Origin: Rhodospirillaceae bacterium
Lineage (GTDB): Bacteria; Pseudomonadota; Alphaproteobacteria; DSM-16000; Inquilinaceae
Reading direction: 5' to 3'
Assembly: GCA_020638575.1 (NCBI GenBank)
Contig: JACKIH010000003.1
Location: 787,501 to 851,500, forward strand
Length of the DNA: 64,000 nucleotides
Part shown: piece by piece, positions 49,497 through 58,618 of the stretch
Layout: every line of letters starts with the position of its first letter
Numbering within the stretch: the stretch's first letter is position 1
Position numbers and translations under genes: made by a program
Notes under the pieces: generated by a model
Seen by the model: only the letters and a program-made list of their open reading frames with translations
Told to the model about the DNA's origin: nothing
Database searches by the model: none

Positions 49497-51269
49497 ATGG
49501 CCCCTTCCCGTTTCGCCTTTCACGCCCTCGTCGGCATCCGCCGCGTCGTCCGCAACGACCAGTTCGTGGTGGTGGCGCTGTCGATCTTCGTCGGCTGCCT
49601 GTCGGCCTTCGGCGCCATCGCCTTCCGCGAAGGCATCGACGTCGCCCAATGGCTGGCCTTCGGCTATGGCGGTGTCGACCTGGCAAGCCACGTCGCCGGC
49701 CTGCCGTGGTGGCAGGTGGTGGCGGTGCCGACGCTGGGCGGGCTGGTGGTCGGCGTGATGCTGCGCACCACCATGCCCGGCGGCCTGCCCCAGGGCGTGC
49801 CCCATGTGATGGAGGCCTGCGCGCTCCGCGGTGGCCGCATGCCGCTGCTGCCCGGCATCGCCGCGGCGGTGATCAGCGCCACCTCGCTCGGCGTCGGCAG
49901 CTCCACCGGCCGTGAAGGCCCGGTGGTGCACCTGGGCGCCACGCTCGCCGCCGCCATTGCCCATCTGCTGGGAATGACCGCCAGCCTGTCGCGCACGCTG
50001 CTGGGGGCCGGCGTCGCCGCCGCCGTGGCCGCCAGCTTCAATGCCCCCATCGCCGGGGTGTTCTTTGCCCTGGAGGTGGTGGTGGGCCACTACGCGCTCT
50101 CCGCCTTCGCGCCCATCGTCATGGCGTCGGTCACCGGCACCATCGTCAGCCGCCTCTACTACGGCGACTTCCCGGCCTTCGTGCTGCCGGAGACTTTCGA
50201 GATCGTGTCGTTCTGGGAGTTCCCGGCCTTCGCCCTGCTCGGCGTGGCCTGCGCGGTGGTGGCGCTGGGGTTGATGTATGCCGCCATCTACGCCGACCGC
50301 TGGATTTCCCGCCTGCGCATCCCCCTGGTGGTGCGCCCGGCCGCCGGCGGCCTGGTGCTGGGGGTGATGGCGCTCGCCTTCCCGCACATCCTCGGCGTCG
50401 GCTACGAGGCGACCGACGCCGCGCTGCGCGAAGCCCTGCCGCTATGGTTGCTGTTCGCGCTGATCGTGGTGAAGGCGTTGGCGACGGCCATTTCCATCGG
50501 CTGCCGCTTCGGCGGCGGGGTGTTCAGCCCGTCGCTCTTTCTCGGCGCCATGACCGGCGGCGCCTTCGGCTATGTCGCCACCCAGGCCGCGCCGGACCTG
50601 TCGTCGGGCCACGGCGCCTACACGCTGATCGGTATGGGGGCCGTCGCCGCCGCGGTGCTGGGGGCGCCCATGTCCACCATCCTCATCGTCTTCGAGATGA
50701 CCAGCGACTACCAACTGACCGCGGCCCTCATGGTCGCGGTGGTGATCGCCACGCTGATCACCCAGCAGGCGGTGGGCCACAGCCTGTTCACCTGGCAGCT
50801 CGACGCCCGCGGCGTGCGCCTGCAGGGCGGGCGCGAGACACGGCTGCTGAGCCAGATCCGCGTCGCCTCCATCATGAAGCACGACCACACGGATATCGGC
50901 CCCGATGCCACGCCGGAGGAGGTGATCGCCGCCTTGAACCGCGCGCGCTACGGCGAAGTGTTCGTGGTGGAGCCGGAGACGCGGCGTTTTCTGGGCATCA
51001 TCACCATCGTGGAGATGGCGCGGGTGGAGCCGGGCGACAAACGCCCCGCCGGGGAATTGGCGCGGCGGGACACGCCGCTCTTGGAAGTGTCGGACGATGT
51101 GCGCGCGGCCATGGACATGATGGACGTGGCGGCGGAAAGCCATATTCCGGTGGTCGAGTCGCGGGAGAGCGGACGCATCGTCGGTTTCGTCCACGAACAC
51201 GACGTGCTGCTGGCCTATCACCGCGCCCTGCTGCAGGTCCGCGCCGAGGAGCGCGGCGAGCGTGTGTAG
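49497..51269 (+). CDS. ClC-family chloride channel/antiporter with C-terminal CBS domains
   Basis: 590 residues. About ten membrane helices carry the ClC selectivity motifs: GSSTGREGPVVHLG (with the gating Glu), GGGVFSPSLFLG and MGAVAAAVLGAPMS. Two CBS domains fill residues 450-580 and may bind nucleotide. Such proteins move Cl- with or without proton exchange across the inner membrane; channel or antiporter cannot be told here. No ribosome site is obvious at ATG 49497. The helicase gene follows after 131 bases. Confidence 0.88.
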   Translation: MAPSRFAFHALVGIRRVVRNDQFVVVALSIFVGCLSAFGAIAFREGIDVAQWLAFGYGGVDLASHVAGLPWWQVVAVPTLGGLVVGVMLRTTMPGGLPQGVPHVMEACALRGGRMPLLPGIAAAVISATSLGVGSSTGREGPVVHLGATLAAAIAHLLGMTASLSRTLLGAGVAAAVAASFNAPIAGVFFALEVVVGHYALSAFAPIVMASVTGTIVSRLYYGDFPAFVLPETFEIVSFWEFPAFALLGVACAVVALGLMYAAIYADRWISRLRIPLVVRPAAGGLVLGVMALAFPHILGVGYEATDAALREALPLWLLFALIVVKALATAISIGCRFGGGVFSPSLFLGAMTGGAFGYVATQAAPDLSSGHGAYTLIGMGAVAAAVLGAPMSTILIVFEMTSDYQLTAALMVAVVIATLITQQAVGHSLFTWQLDARGVRLQGGRETRLLSQIRVASIMKHDHTDIGPDATPEEVIAALNRARYGEVFVVEPETRRFLGIITIVEMARVEPGDKRPAGELARRDTPLLEVSDDVRAAMDMMDVAAESHIPVVESRESGRIVGFVHEHDVLLAYHRALLQVRAEERGERV

Positions 51270-51400
51270 GCCGGTCCGGCGGCAGCCGCGGCATCGGGGG
51301 ACTCGCGTCGGTGCGAGCCCAAGATGTAGTCTCGGTCGCTGCGAACGAGCACACGATGGGTAGATCGCGGGCCAAGTGGCGCCCGCCCGACGGAGCGCCG

Positions 51401-53692
51401 ATGTCCGCAGGTCCCACCCCCCAGGCCGACCCCAAGGCCGACCCCCAGGCCGATCCCCGCGCCACGGCCCCGGCCCGCCGGGAGGCGGTCTACCTGGCCG
51501 GCCTCAACCCGCCCCAGCGCCAGGCCGTGGAGGCGCTGGACGGCCCGGTGCTGGTGCTGTCGGGCGCCGGTACCGGCAAGACGCGGGTGCTCACCACACG
51601 GCTCGTCCACCTCCTGGCCACCAAGCGCGCCTGGCCCAGCCAGATCCTCGCCGTCACCTTCACCAACAAGGCCGCCCGCGAGATGCGCGAGCGCGTCGCC
51701 GCCATGCTGGGCCGGCCGACGGAGGGCTGGTGGCTCGGCACCTTCCACGCGCTGGCCGCCCGCATGCTGCGCCGGCACGCGGAGATGGTGGGGCTGACCC
51801 CCAGCTTCACCATCCTCGACACCGACGACCAGATCCGCCTCGTCAAGCAGCTTCTGGAAAGCGAATCGCTGGATGCCAAGCGCTGGCCGGCGCGCCTCGT
51901 GCTCTCGGTCATCGAACGCTGGAAGGACCGCGGGCTCGCCCCGTCCGACCTCGGCCCCGACGATGCCGGCGACATCGCCGGCGGCCGCATGATCCAGCTC
52001 TACCTCGCCTACCAGGAGCGGTTGCGCAGCCTCAATGCGTGTGATTTCGGGGACTTGTTGCTGCACACCTTGAAGCTGCTGCAACGCGAGCCGGAGGTCC
52101 TGGCCGGCTACCACAAGCAGTTCCACTACCTGCTGGTGGACGAATACCAGGACACCAACGTGGCCCAATACCTGTGGCTGCGCCTGCTCGCCCAGGGCCA
52201 CCACAACATCTGCTGCGTCGGCGACGACGACCAGTCGATCTACGGCTGGCGCGGGGCGGAAGTGGGCAACATCCTGCGCTTCGACCAGGACTTCCCCGGT
52301 GCGAAGATCATCCGCATGGAGCAGAACTACCGCTCCACCCAGCACATCCTGGGGGCGGCGTCGGGCCTCATCGCCCACAACCGCGGCCGCCTGGGCAAGA
52401 CCCTGTTCACCGACAAGGACGGCGGCGAGCGCGTGCTGGTGCGCACGCTGTGGGACGGCGAGGAAGAAGCGCGCTGGGTCGCCGACGAGGCGGAGGCGCT
52501 GCAGGGGAAGGGCATCAGCCTGCAGGCCATGGCTGTGCTGGTGCGCGCCGGCTTCCAGATGCGCGCCTTCGAAGAGCGCTTCATCCATCTGGGCCTGCCC
52601 TACCGCGTGGTCGGCGGTCCGCGCTTCTACGAACGCCAGGAAATCCGCGACGCGCTCGCCTATCTGCGCGTGATCGCCCAGCCGGCCGACGACCTCGCCT
52701 TCGAGCGCATCGTCAACACGCCGCGCCGCGGCATCGGCAACGCCACCATCCAGCTTCTGGCACGGGCCGGCCGGGCTGCCGGCATCCCGCTCACCGAAGC
52801 GGCCTTGCGCCTCGTCGCCACCGACGAACTGAAGCCCAAGACCCGCACCTCGCTGCGCCGGCTGATGGAGGATTTCGACCGCTGGCGCGCCATGGTGGAG
52901 CAGATGCCCCACCCGGAGCTGGCCGGCGTGGTGTTGGACGAGTCCGGCTACACCGCCATGTGGCAGGCCGACAAGGGGCCGGAAGCGCAAGGGCGGCTGG
53001 ACAACCTGAAGGAGTTGGTGGCCGCCATGGAGGAGTTCGAAACCCTCGGCGGCTTCCTGGAGCATGTCAGCCTGGTGATGGAGAACGACGCCGCGGTGGG
53101 CGACGACAAGCTCACGCTGATGACGCTGCACGCCGCCAAGGGCCTGGAGTTCGGCCACGTCTTCCTGCCCGGCTGGGAGGAAGGGCTGTTTCCCCACCAG
53201 CGGGCCATGGACGAAAACGGCATCGCCGGGTTGGAGGAGGAGCGGCGGCTCGCCTATGTCGGGCTCACCCGCGCGCGCGACCGCGCCTATGTGTCGAGTG
53301 CGGCCAACCGGCTGGTGCACGGCCAATGGCAGTCCGCCCTGCCCTCGCGCTTCGTCGGCGAGCTGCCGGACGCGCACACCGACCACGACAGCGATCCCGG
53401 CCTCGCCGCCGCCGCCGCGGTGGCCGAGCCCGCCTATGCGCCGGCCTTCCGCGCCAGCTATGCCGCCGTCAGCCGCCGCGGTCCCGCGCGCACCATCGAG
53501 GGTGCCGCGTGGGAGGTGGCGTCGCGGCCGCGGCCGCAAAGCGCGTTTTCGGTCGGCGACCGGGTGTTCCACCAGAAGTTCGGCTACGGTGAGGTGCGCG
53601 GGGTGGACGACGACAAGCTGGTGATCGACTTCGAGCATGCTGGCCAGAAGCGCGTGATGGACAGCTTCGTACAGCCCGCCGGGCGGGGATAG
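51401..53692 (+). CDS. UvrD/PcrA-type ATP-dependent DNA helicase
   Basis: 763 residues. Superfamily 1 motifs in order: Walker A SGAGTGKTRVL, TFTNKAAREMRER, motif II DEYQDTN, GDDDQSIYGWRGA, QNYRST, TLMTLHAAKGLEF and VGLTRARDRAY. The C-terminal FHQKFGYGEVRGVDDDKL resembles the RNA polymerase-binding tail of PcrA. Unwinds DNA 3'-5' in repair and replication. ATG 51401 has GGAG five bases upstream; a longer start at 51356 adds only a Pro/Ala/Asp-rich tail, also seen after 51401 as short PKADP-type repeats. Confidence 0.94.
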   Translation: MSAGPTPQADPKADPQADPRATAPARREAVYLAGLNPPQRQAVEALDGPVLVLSGAGTGKTRVLTTRLVHLLATKRAWPSQILAVTFTNKAAREMRERVAAMLGRPTEGWWLGTFHALAARMLRRHAEMVGLTPSFTILDTDDQIRLVKQLLESESLDAKRWPARLVLSVIERWKDRGLAPSDLGPDDAGDIAGGRMIQLYLAYQERLRSLNACDFGDLLLHTLKLLQREPEVLAGYHKQFHYLLVDEYQDTNVAQYLWLRLLAQGHHNICCVGDDDQSIYGWRGAEVGNILRFDQDFPGAKIIRMEQNYRSTQHILGAASGLIAHNRGRLGKTLFTDKDGGERVLVRTLWDGEEEARWVADEAEALQGKGISLQAMAVLVRAGFQMRAFEERFIHLGLPYRVVGGPRFYERQEIRDALAYLRVIAQPADDLAFERIVNTPRRGIGNATIQLLARAGRAAGIPLTEAALRLVATDELKPKTRTSLRRLMEDFDRWRAMVEQMPHPELAGVVLDESGYTAMWQADKGPEAQGRLDNLKELVAAMEEFETLGGFLEHVSLVMENDAAVGDDKLTLMTLHAAKGLEFGHVFLPGWEEGLFPHQRAMDENGIAGLEEERRLAYVGLTRARDRAYVSSAANRLVHGQWQSALPSRFVGELPDAHTDHDSDPGLAAAAAVAEPAYAPAFRASYAAVSRRGPARTIEGAAWEVASRPRPQSAFSVGDRVFHQKFGYGEVRGVDDDKLVIDFEHAGQKRVMDSFVQPAGRG

Positions 53693-53817
53693 GCAGCCAT
53701 TCCCGGCTTGGCGATCCCGTCGGCGCAGCGGTCCAGCCGATCGCGACGCAGCGCCGGGCACGTGTTGCGGCCGGATTGGGCGAATAGTTACTATCGAATT
53801 TACAATAGAGAACTGGC

Positions 53818-54240
53818 ATGTCTGAATTATCGCATTATTTCTATTTCAGTTCTGCGAAGAAACTGATGGACCAGCCGGATTTGGAATTCTTACTTGGTCA
53901 AGCCCGACGAAACAACACGGAACAGGACTTGACGGGCCTGTTGCTCTACAACGAAGGCTGCTTCGTTCAGTATTTCGAAGGACCGCCGGCGGCGGTCACC
54001 GACTTGATCTCCCGCCTGCACAGCGACCAACGTCACCACAACATGATCCGGATGACGGAGGGCGCGGTGGAGGACCGGTCTTTCCCGGAATGGAGCATGG
54101 GGTTCGCCACCGTGGATGGCCAACTTACCGCGCCGGGCGGCTTCGAGCTGACGTGGAACAGCTTGAACGAGCGGCTCAGCGATAGTGTTCAGATGTATCT
54201 CCGCAAGATAATGCAGCAGTTCTATAGAAGAACCTACTGA
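53818..54240 (+). CDS. BLUF-domain blue-light photoreceptor, single-domain
   Basis: 140 residues, essentially one BLUF domain (about 5-105) with a short helical C-terminal tail. The flavin-contact residues of AppA align at the same spacing: Tyr9, Asn33, Gln51, Trp92 and Met94 (in YFYFSS, RNNTEQDLTG, CFVQYFEG and FPEWSMGF). It would bind FAD and switch on blue light. No effector domain is fused or adjacent, so it probably acts by protein contact. The gene is AT-rich at both ends compared with its surroundings. The ATG has only a weak AGAG site. Confidence 0.9.
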   Translation: MSELSHYFYFSSAKKLMDQPDLEFLLGQARRNNTEQDLTGLLLYNEGCFVQYFEGPPAAVTDLISRLHSDQRHHNMIRMTEGAVEDRSFPEWSMGFATVDGQLTAPGGFELTWNSLNERLSDSVQMYLRKIMQQFYRRTY

Positions 54241-54424
54241 AGAAGTAGATTTGAGATGCATGGACGCTCGCCAGAGCGCCGCTGACATCCATACAGAATT
54301 GGGATTTTGTTTGGCAGCATGCCGCAGAACCGAACCAGGAGCCGGTTGATACCACGCATCCGGTGTTCAAGCGCTTCTTCATCGACTTCGGTATGGGGTA
54401 TGCAGACCGCCGCAATCCGCCCCC

Positions 54425-55834
54425 CTAGGCGTGTGGCTTCGTCGCCCACCGGCCCGCCAGTGCCGCCAGCAGCGCGATCGCCATCAGGGCGGCGGCCACC
54501 AGGAAGGTCGCGGCGAACCCGCTGCTGACGGCCTCTGCCGTCGCCTGCGCCACATCCTCCACCCCCGCCGCCGCAGCGAACACCGCCGCCAGGGCTGAAG
54601 CCCCTGTCATGAACCCCAGATTGCGCGACAGCCCGAGCAGGCCGGAGATCATGCCGCGCTGGTCCTCCCGTGCCGCCACCATGGTCGCGGTGTTGTTGGC
54701 GGCCAGGAAGCCCTGGAAACCCGGCGTCAGCAGCGCCAGGGACACCAGATAGCCGGCAACCCCCAGCAGGTTCGGCAAAAGGGCGAGGCAGACGAAGCCG
54801 GCCATCATCTCCACCAGGCCAAATGCCAGGATGCGGGGGGCGCCGAAGCGGTCGGTCACCCGGCCGGCAGGCACGCCGGACAGGGCGGAGATCGCTGGTC
54901 CCGCCGCCATCACCAGGCCCACCAGCGCTTCGTTCAGGCCAAGCACGAAGGTCAGGTAGAACGGCCCCACCACCAGGGTCGCCATCATGGCGGCGGAGAC
55001 CAGCAGGTTCATGAACAGCGAGGCGGCGATCCTGCGCTCCCGCAAGACCGGCAGGTGAACCAGCGGTGCCGCCGCCCGGCGCTCGACGATGACGAAGAGG
55101 CCGACACCCGCGGCGGCGATGGCGAGCAGCGCGCCGCTGCCCACCCAGGGCACGGCCCCCGTCATCGCCAGCGCGTAGGCCGTCAGCGACGCCGCCAGGA
55201 CAAGCGTGCCGGCGCGATCGAGCCGGGGACGTCGCGGCGCCTCTCGCGGTGCCGGTGGGGGCAGATCGCGGAGCGCCAAGCCCAGGACGACGACGGCCAG
55301 CACGGCGAGCAGCAGGAACGGTGCCCGCCAGCCCTGCCAAGCGATCAGGGCCCCGCCCAGCGAAGGGCCGAGCGCGGTGCCGATGGCCGACATGGAGCCG
55401 AGCAGCCCCATGGCCGCACCGGTGCGGTCCGCCGCCACCGTGTCGCGGGCGATGGAGAGCGGCAAGGCCATCAGCACGGCCCCGCCGATGCCTTGGGCGG
55501 CGCGCGCCGCGATGAGCACCCCGAGAGTCGGTGCGGCGGCGGCCACGGCCGAGGCGGCGGCGAACAGGGCCAGCCCCACCAGCAGCACCCGGCGGTGCCC
55601 GAACAGGTCGCCCAACCGCCCGCCCATCACGATGGCGACGGTGACGCTGAGCAGGTAGGCCAGCACCACCCATTGCACGGCCGACACCGAGGTGGCGAAC
55701 GCCCGCGCCAGGGTGGGAAGCGCCACCGTGGCGACGCTGATCCCCAGCGAGGCCAGCAGCATGGCGGCCGCCAGCACCGGCATGCCGCGGGCTTCGGAAG
55801 GCCGCTTGCCATCCTCCCTCACTTGGCTTTCCAT
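54425..55834 (-). CDS. MFS multidrug-type exporter
   Basis: 469 residues, 12-14 predicted membrane spans. The MFS motif A is GGRLGDLFGHRRVLLVG after the second span, and the GVPAGRVTDRFGAPR loop marks the second half. It looks like the DHA-type drug/proton antiporters. ATG 55834 has GGGG 8 bases upstream and lies in the divergent region shared with the MerR regulator, which is its probable controller. Confidence 0.85.
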   Translation of the reverse strand: MESQVREDGKRPSEARGMPVLAAAMLLASLGISVATVALPTLARAFATSVSAVQWVVLAYLLSVTVAIVMGGRLGDLFGHRRVLLVGLALFAAASAVAAAAPTLGVLIAARAAQGIGGAVLMALPLSIARDTVAADRTGAAMGLLGSMSAIGTALGPSLGGALIAWQGWRAPFLLLAVLAVVVLGLALRDLPPPAPREAPRRPRLDRAGTLVLAASLTAYALAMTGAVPWVGSGALLAIAAAGVGLFVIVERRAAAPLVHLPVLRERRIAASLFMNLLVSAAMMATLVVGPFYLTFVLGLNEALVGLVMAAGPAISALSGVPAGRVTDRFGAPRILAFGLVEMMAGFVCLALLPNLLGVAGYLVSLALLTPGFQGFLAANNTATMVAAREDQRGMISGLLGLSRNLGFMTGASALAAVFAAAAGVEDVAQATAEAVSSGFAATFLVAAALMAIALLAALAGRWATKPHA

Positions 55835-55876
55835 GTAACAACCCCATTTGAATTTCAATGGGATGATACCCTGCTA

Positions 55877-55894
55877 CTTCAAGCCAACTTGAGG
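55877..55894. promoter_or_regulatory. MerR-family operator between MFS gene and merR
   Basis: CTTCAAGCCAACTTGAGG is a 7-4-7 dyad with one mismatch, close to the SoxR-box pattern CCTCAAGTTAACTTGAGG. It overlaps a minus-strand TTGACC (55893-55898) usable as -35 for the MFS gene, with long spacing to the -10 region, the arrangement MerR regulators twist open. The -10 hexamer is poor. Confidence 0.55.
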
Positions 55895-55900
55895 TCAAGC

Positions 55901-56341
55901 ATGAAAGTTCTGGACATCGGCGAGGTCGCGCGGCGGAGCGGCGTGCCGCCCTCTGCCCTGCGCTACTACGAGGAGATCGGGCTGGTGCGGCCGGTCGCCC
56001 GGCACGGGCTGCGCCGCCAGTACGACGCCGACGTCCTGCAGCAGCTCGCGCTGATTTCGTTGGGCAAGGTGGCGGGCTTCTCGCTCACCGAGATTGCCGG
56101 GATGTTCGACACAAACGGCGCCCCCGACCTGCCGCGCCCGACTCTGCACGCGCGTGCCGATGCGCTGGACCGCAAGATCCGCAGCCTGACCACCCTGCGC
56201 AACGCCCTGCGCCACGTGGCCGACTGCCCGGCGGAGAGCCACATGGACTGCCCCAAATTCCGCCGGCTGATGCGCCTGGCCGCGCGCAGCACGGCCGCAT
56301 CCGGCCAAGCCGCGCGGCCAGCGCCGACCGTCCGGGCCTGA
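55901..56341 (+). CDS. MerR-family transcriptional regulator
   Basis: 146 residues. N-terminal winged helix (LDIGEVARRSGVPPSALRYYEEIGL) and a long dimer helix, then Cys109 and Cys117 in CPAESHMDC, the same spacing as the metal-binding pair of CueR, and a Pro/Ala-rich tail. The effector is unknown; many relatives with this Cys pair sit beside transporters or oxidoreductases. ATG 55901 lies only 7 bases past the operator, so a leaderless or very short leader transcript is likely, and autoregulation is expected. Confidence 0.85.
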   Translation: MKVLDIGEVARRSGVPPSALRYYEEIGLVRPVARHGLRRQYDADVLQQLALISLGKVAGFSLTEIAGMFDTNGAPDLPRPTLHARADALDRKIRSLTTLRNALRHVADCPAESHMDCPKFRRLMRLAARSTAASGQAARPAPTVRA

Positions 56342-56389
56342 CGGCGCACGGTCCGGCCGTCCACCGGGCATCTGGGGCGGGTCGCCGCC

Positions 56390-56746
56390 CTAAAGCGCGT
56401 CGACCCTAAACACCTGCCAGGAGCCGTCTTCGCCCTGGCGCAGGCTGACCGCCGCGCGCTGCGGGTTGACCGCGGTATCGATCACCAGATCGAAGGTCAC
56501 CCGGGCGCGCCAGTAGTCGTCGGTCTCCACCAACTCCTGGACATCAAGGTTCCTGACCGAGAGGCGCCACGACGCAATCGGCTCGCCATCCGGCCCGCGC
56601 AGGCCGTGCTCGGCGGCGTCCGAGCGGATGGCCGCCACCAATGCCTGCTCGATTTGGGCATCGGCCGGCGGCTCGCCACAGGCCGTCACCATCCCCACTA
56701 GCAAAACGAGAACTAATGTCCGCCATGATTTTGTGGATTTTCGCAT
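56390..56746 (-). CDS. Small lipoprotein of unknown function
   Basis: 118 residues from ATG 56746. The lipoprotein signal is clear: basic start, hydrophobic LVLVLLVGMVTAC with Cys24 or nearby in a TAC lipobox, then EPPADAQ. The mature part is a mixed alpha/beta domain of about 90 residues with no family I recognise (ending SLRQGEDGSWQVFRVDAL). Divergent from the hydroxylase gene with a 76-base gap. Confidence 0.65.
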   Translation of the reverse strand: MRKSTKSWRTLVLVLLVGMVTACGEPPADAQIEQALVAAIRSDAAEHGLRGPDGEPIASWRLSVRNLDVQELVETDDYWRARVTFDLVIDTAVNPQRAAVSLRQGEDGSWQVFRVDAL

Positions 56747-56822
56747 CCACCACGGCACTGTACAAAGAGTCGCATCTCGCCTCCCGGACGGCGACCTCAG
56801 CATTGCAAGGGGAAACCGAACC

Positions 56823-57776
56823 ATGGCACGCACCATTGTGTCCTACCTGATTTGGCCTCTGCTGTTTGGGATCCCCGTTGCCTTGGTGGCCGTGGGAATG
56901 GATCTCGGGCTCCCAGGGGTGCTGGCCTTCAACATAGTCTATTTGTCTTTCGCAGCCGTTATCTTCGTACTGGAGCGGGTGCGTCCCCACGAAACCGCCT
57001 GGCATTCGCCGGACAGCCAGATCTGGCAGGACCTCGGGCATACGGTCGTCACCAAGGGCGTCGTCCAGGTCACCGTGGTGTTCGCCGGGGTGATCGGGCT
57101 GGCGGAGGTGGTGTCGGCGGACGGGCGGGCGCCCTGGCCGGTGCACTGGCCCATGTGGGCGCAGGCCGCCCTCGGCATGCTGGTGGCCGAATTCGGGCTC
57201 TACTGGATGCACCGCATCTCCCACGAGTGGTACCCGATGTGGCGCTTCCATGCGCTGCACCACAGCGTGCGCCGCCTGTGGTTCGTCAACACCGGACGCT
57301 TCCACTTCGTCGACACGCTGATCAGCGTCGGCGCCGCCATGCCGCTACTGGCGATCGCCGGTGCGCCGTCCGACGTGTTCATCTGGGTGGCCGTCACCAC
57401 CGCCTTCGTCGGCATGCTCACCCATGCCAACATCGAGATGCGCTGCGGGCCGCTGAACTACATCTTCAACACGCCCGTCCTGCACCGCTGGCACCATTCC
57501 ACGGACCTGCGCGAGGGCAACAAGAACTACGGCGAGGTGCTGATCGTCTACGATCTGGTGTTCGGCACCTACATCAACCCCGATGGCCGGCCGCCGGTGG
57601 AAATCGGCATCACCGAGGCGATGCCGTCGAGCTTCTGGCAGCAGCTCTGGGCGCCGTTCTGGTGGTCGCGGCTGCAAAAGGCGGCGGCCAGGGGACTGGC
57701 GCCACGCCTGATGCCCCGGGCAGGTTCGGGGGCGGACCCCGCACCCGCACCCGCCGAAGCCCCGGCGGGCCCGTGA
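56823..57776 (+). CDS. Sterol-desaturase/fatty-acid-hydroxylase family membrane protein
   Basis: 317 residues with about six hydrophobic segments. The eight-histidine di-iron signature is complete: HRISH, HALHH and HRWHH. Enzymes of this family hydroxylate or desaturate lipids or carotenoids in the membrane; substrate unknown. ATG 56823 follows AAGGGG. The C-terminus is Pro/Ala-rich. The SDR gene begins inside the stop codon (GTGA), so the two are translationally coupled and may act on the same lipid. Confidence 0.88.
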   Translation: MARTIVSYLIWPLLFGIPVALVAVGMDLGLPGVLAFNIVYLSFAAVIFVLERVRPHETAWHSPDSQIWQDLGHTVVTKGVVQVTVVFAGVIGLAEVVSADGRAPWPVHWPMWAQAALGMLVAEFGLYWMHRISHEWYPMWRFHALHHSVRRLWFVNTGRFHFVDTLISVGAAMPLLAIAGAPSDVFIWVAVTTAFVGMLTHANIEMRCGPLNYIFNTPVLHRWHHSTDLREGNKNYGEVLIVYDLVFGTYINPDGRPPVEIGITEAMPSSFWQQLWAPFWWSRLQKAAARGLAPRLMPRAGSGADPAPAPAEAPAGP

Positions 57777-58618
57777 GCGAGGCCGCCGAGAGACCGGAGC
57801 CGGCGACCCAGCCGTCCCCGGCGTCCCACCCCGGCAACCCGCGGCCGCTCACCGTCATCACCGGTGCGTCGGCCGGGCTTGGCGTCTGCTTCGCCCGGCT
57901 GGCGGCCAAGGACGGTCACGCACTCATGCTGGTCGCCCGGCGGGCCGAGCGGCTGGGCGCGCTGGCCGCCGAGCTGCGGGCGGCCCACGGCGTGCACGTG
58001 GAGTGCCGCGCCGTCGACCTGGGCGACCGCGCCCAGCTCGACACGCTGCTGAAGGAGCTTGGCCGCCGCGACGTCGGCACGCTGGTCAACAATGCCGGTT
58101 TCGGCCTGCGCGGCCGCATCCTTCGCCAGGACCCGGCCGAGCTGGCCGCCATGGTGGACGTCAACGTCACCGCGGTGACGTTGCTGGCCCGCACCGTCGC
58201 CCCCGGCATGGTGGCGCGCGGCGATGGCGGCATCCTCAACGTCGCGTCGCTCGCGGCCTATCAGCCCGGCCCCAACATGGCCGTCTACTACGCCACCAAG
58301 AGCTACGTGCTGTCCTTCTCCGAGGCCCTGTGGCAGGAGCTGCGGCGCCACGGCGTGCGGGTGACGGCGCTGTGCCCCGGCCCCACGGAGACGGAGTTCG
58401 CCGCCCGCGCCGGAGCCGCCAATACGCCGCTGTTCGCCGGCCGCGGCAACGGCACACCCAGTGCGGACTCGGTGGCCGAGGCGGGCTGGCGCGCCCTGGC
58501 ACGCGGCCGCCGCGTCGTCGTGCCGGGCTTCGGCCAGAAGGTCTACGCCGGGCTCTCGGCCTTCCTGCCGCGCCGGACCATCTTGTCCATGGTGGCCAAG
58601 GTCAACGGCGCTCGCTGA
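57773..58618 (+). CDS. Short-chain dehydrogenase/reductase (SDR)
   Basis: 281 residues from GTG 57773, overlapping the preceding stop. Classical SDR motifs: TVITGASAGLG (cofactor), LVNNAGFG, catalytic Ser (ILNVASLAAY), then YYATKSYV (Tyr and Lys) and CPGPTETEF. A 25-residue Pro/Glu-rich N-terminus is extra. Probably uses NADP(H) on an alcohol made by its neighbour, an inference from coupling. Its last 17 bases overlap the opposite permease gene. Confidence 0.88.
   Translation: MSEAAERPEPATQPSPASHPGNPRPLTVITGASAGLGVCFARLAAKDGHALMLVARRAERLGALAAELRAAHGVHVECRAVDLGDRAQLDTLLKELGRRDVGTLVNNAGFGLRGRILRQDPAELAAMVDVNVTAVTLLARTVAPGMVARGDGGILNVASLAAYQPGPNMAVYYATKSYVLSFSEALWQELRRHGVRVTALCPGPTETEFAARAGAANTPLFAGRGNGTPSADSVAEAGWRALARGRRVVVPGFGQKVYAGLSAFLPRRTILSMVAKVNGAR

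Noticed and set aside
51218..53761. 847-codon minus-strand frame opposite the helicase
   Set aside because: It mirrors a gene with all superfamily 1 motifs; its own translation has only low-complexity His/Gln/Gly sequence.
53776..53806. TTGGGC-19-TACAAT as promoter of the BLUF gene
   Set aside because: The start of transcription would fall about 5 bases before the ATG and the spacer is long; the AT-rich patch is suggestive but not enough.
54241..54424. Possible gene remnant between the BLUF and MFS genes
   Set aside because: Short frames on both strands show no family likeness; I see only an intergenic stretch.
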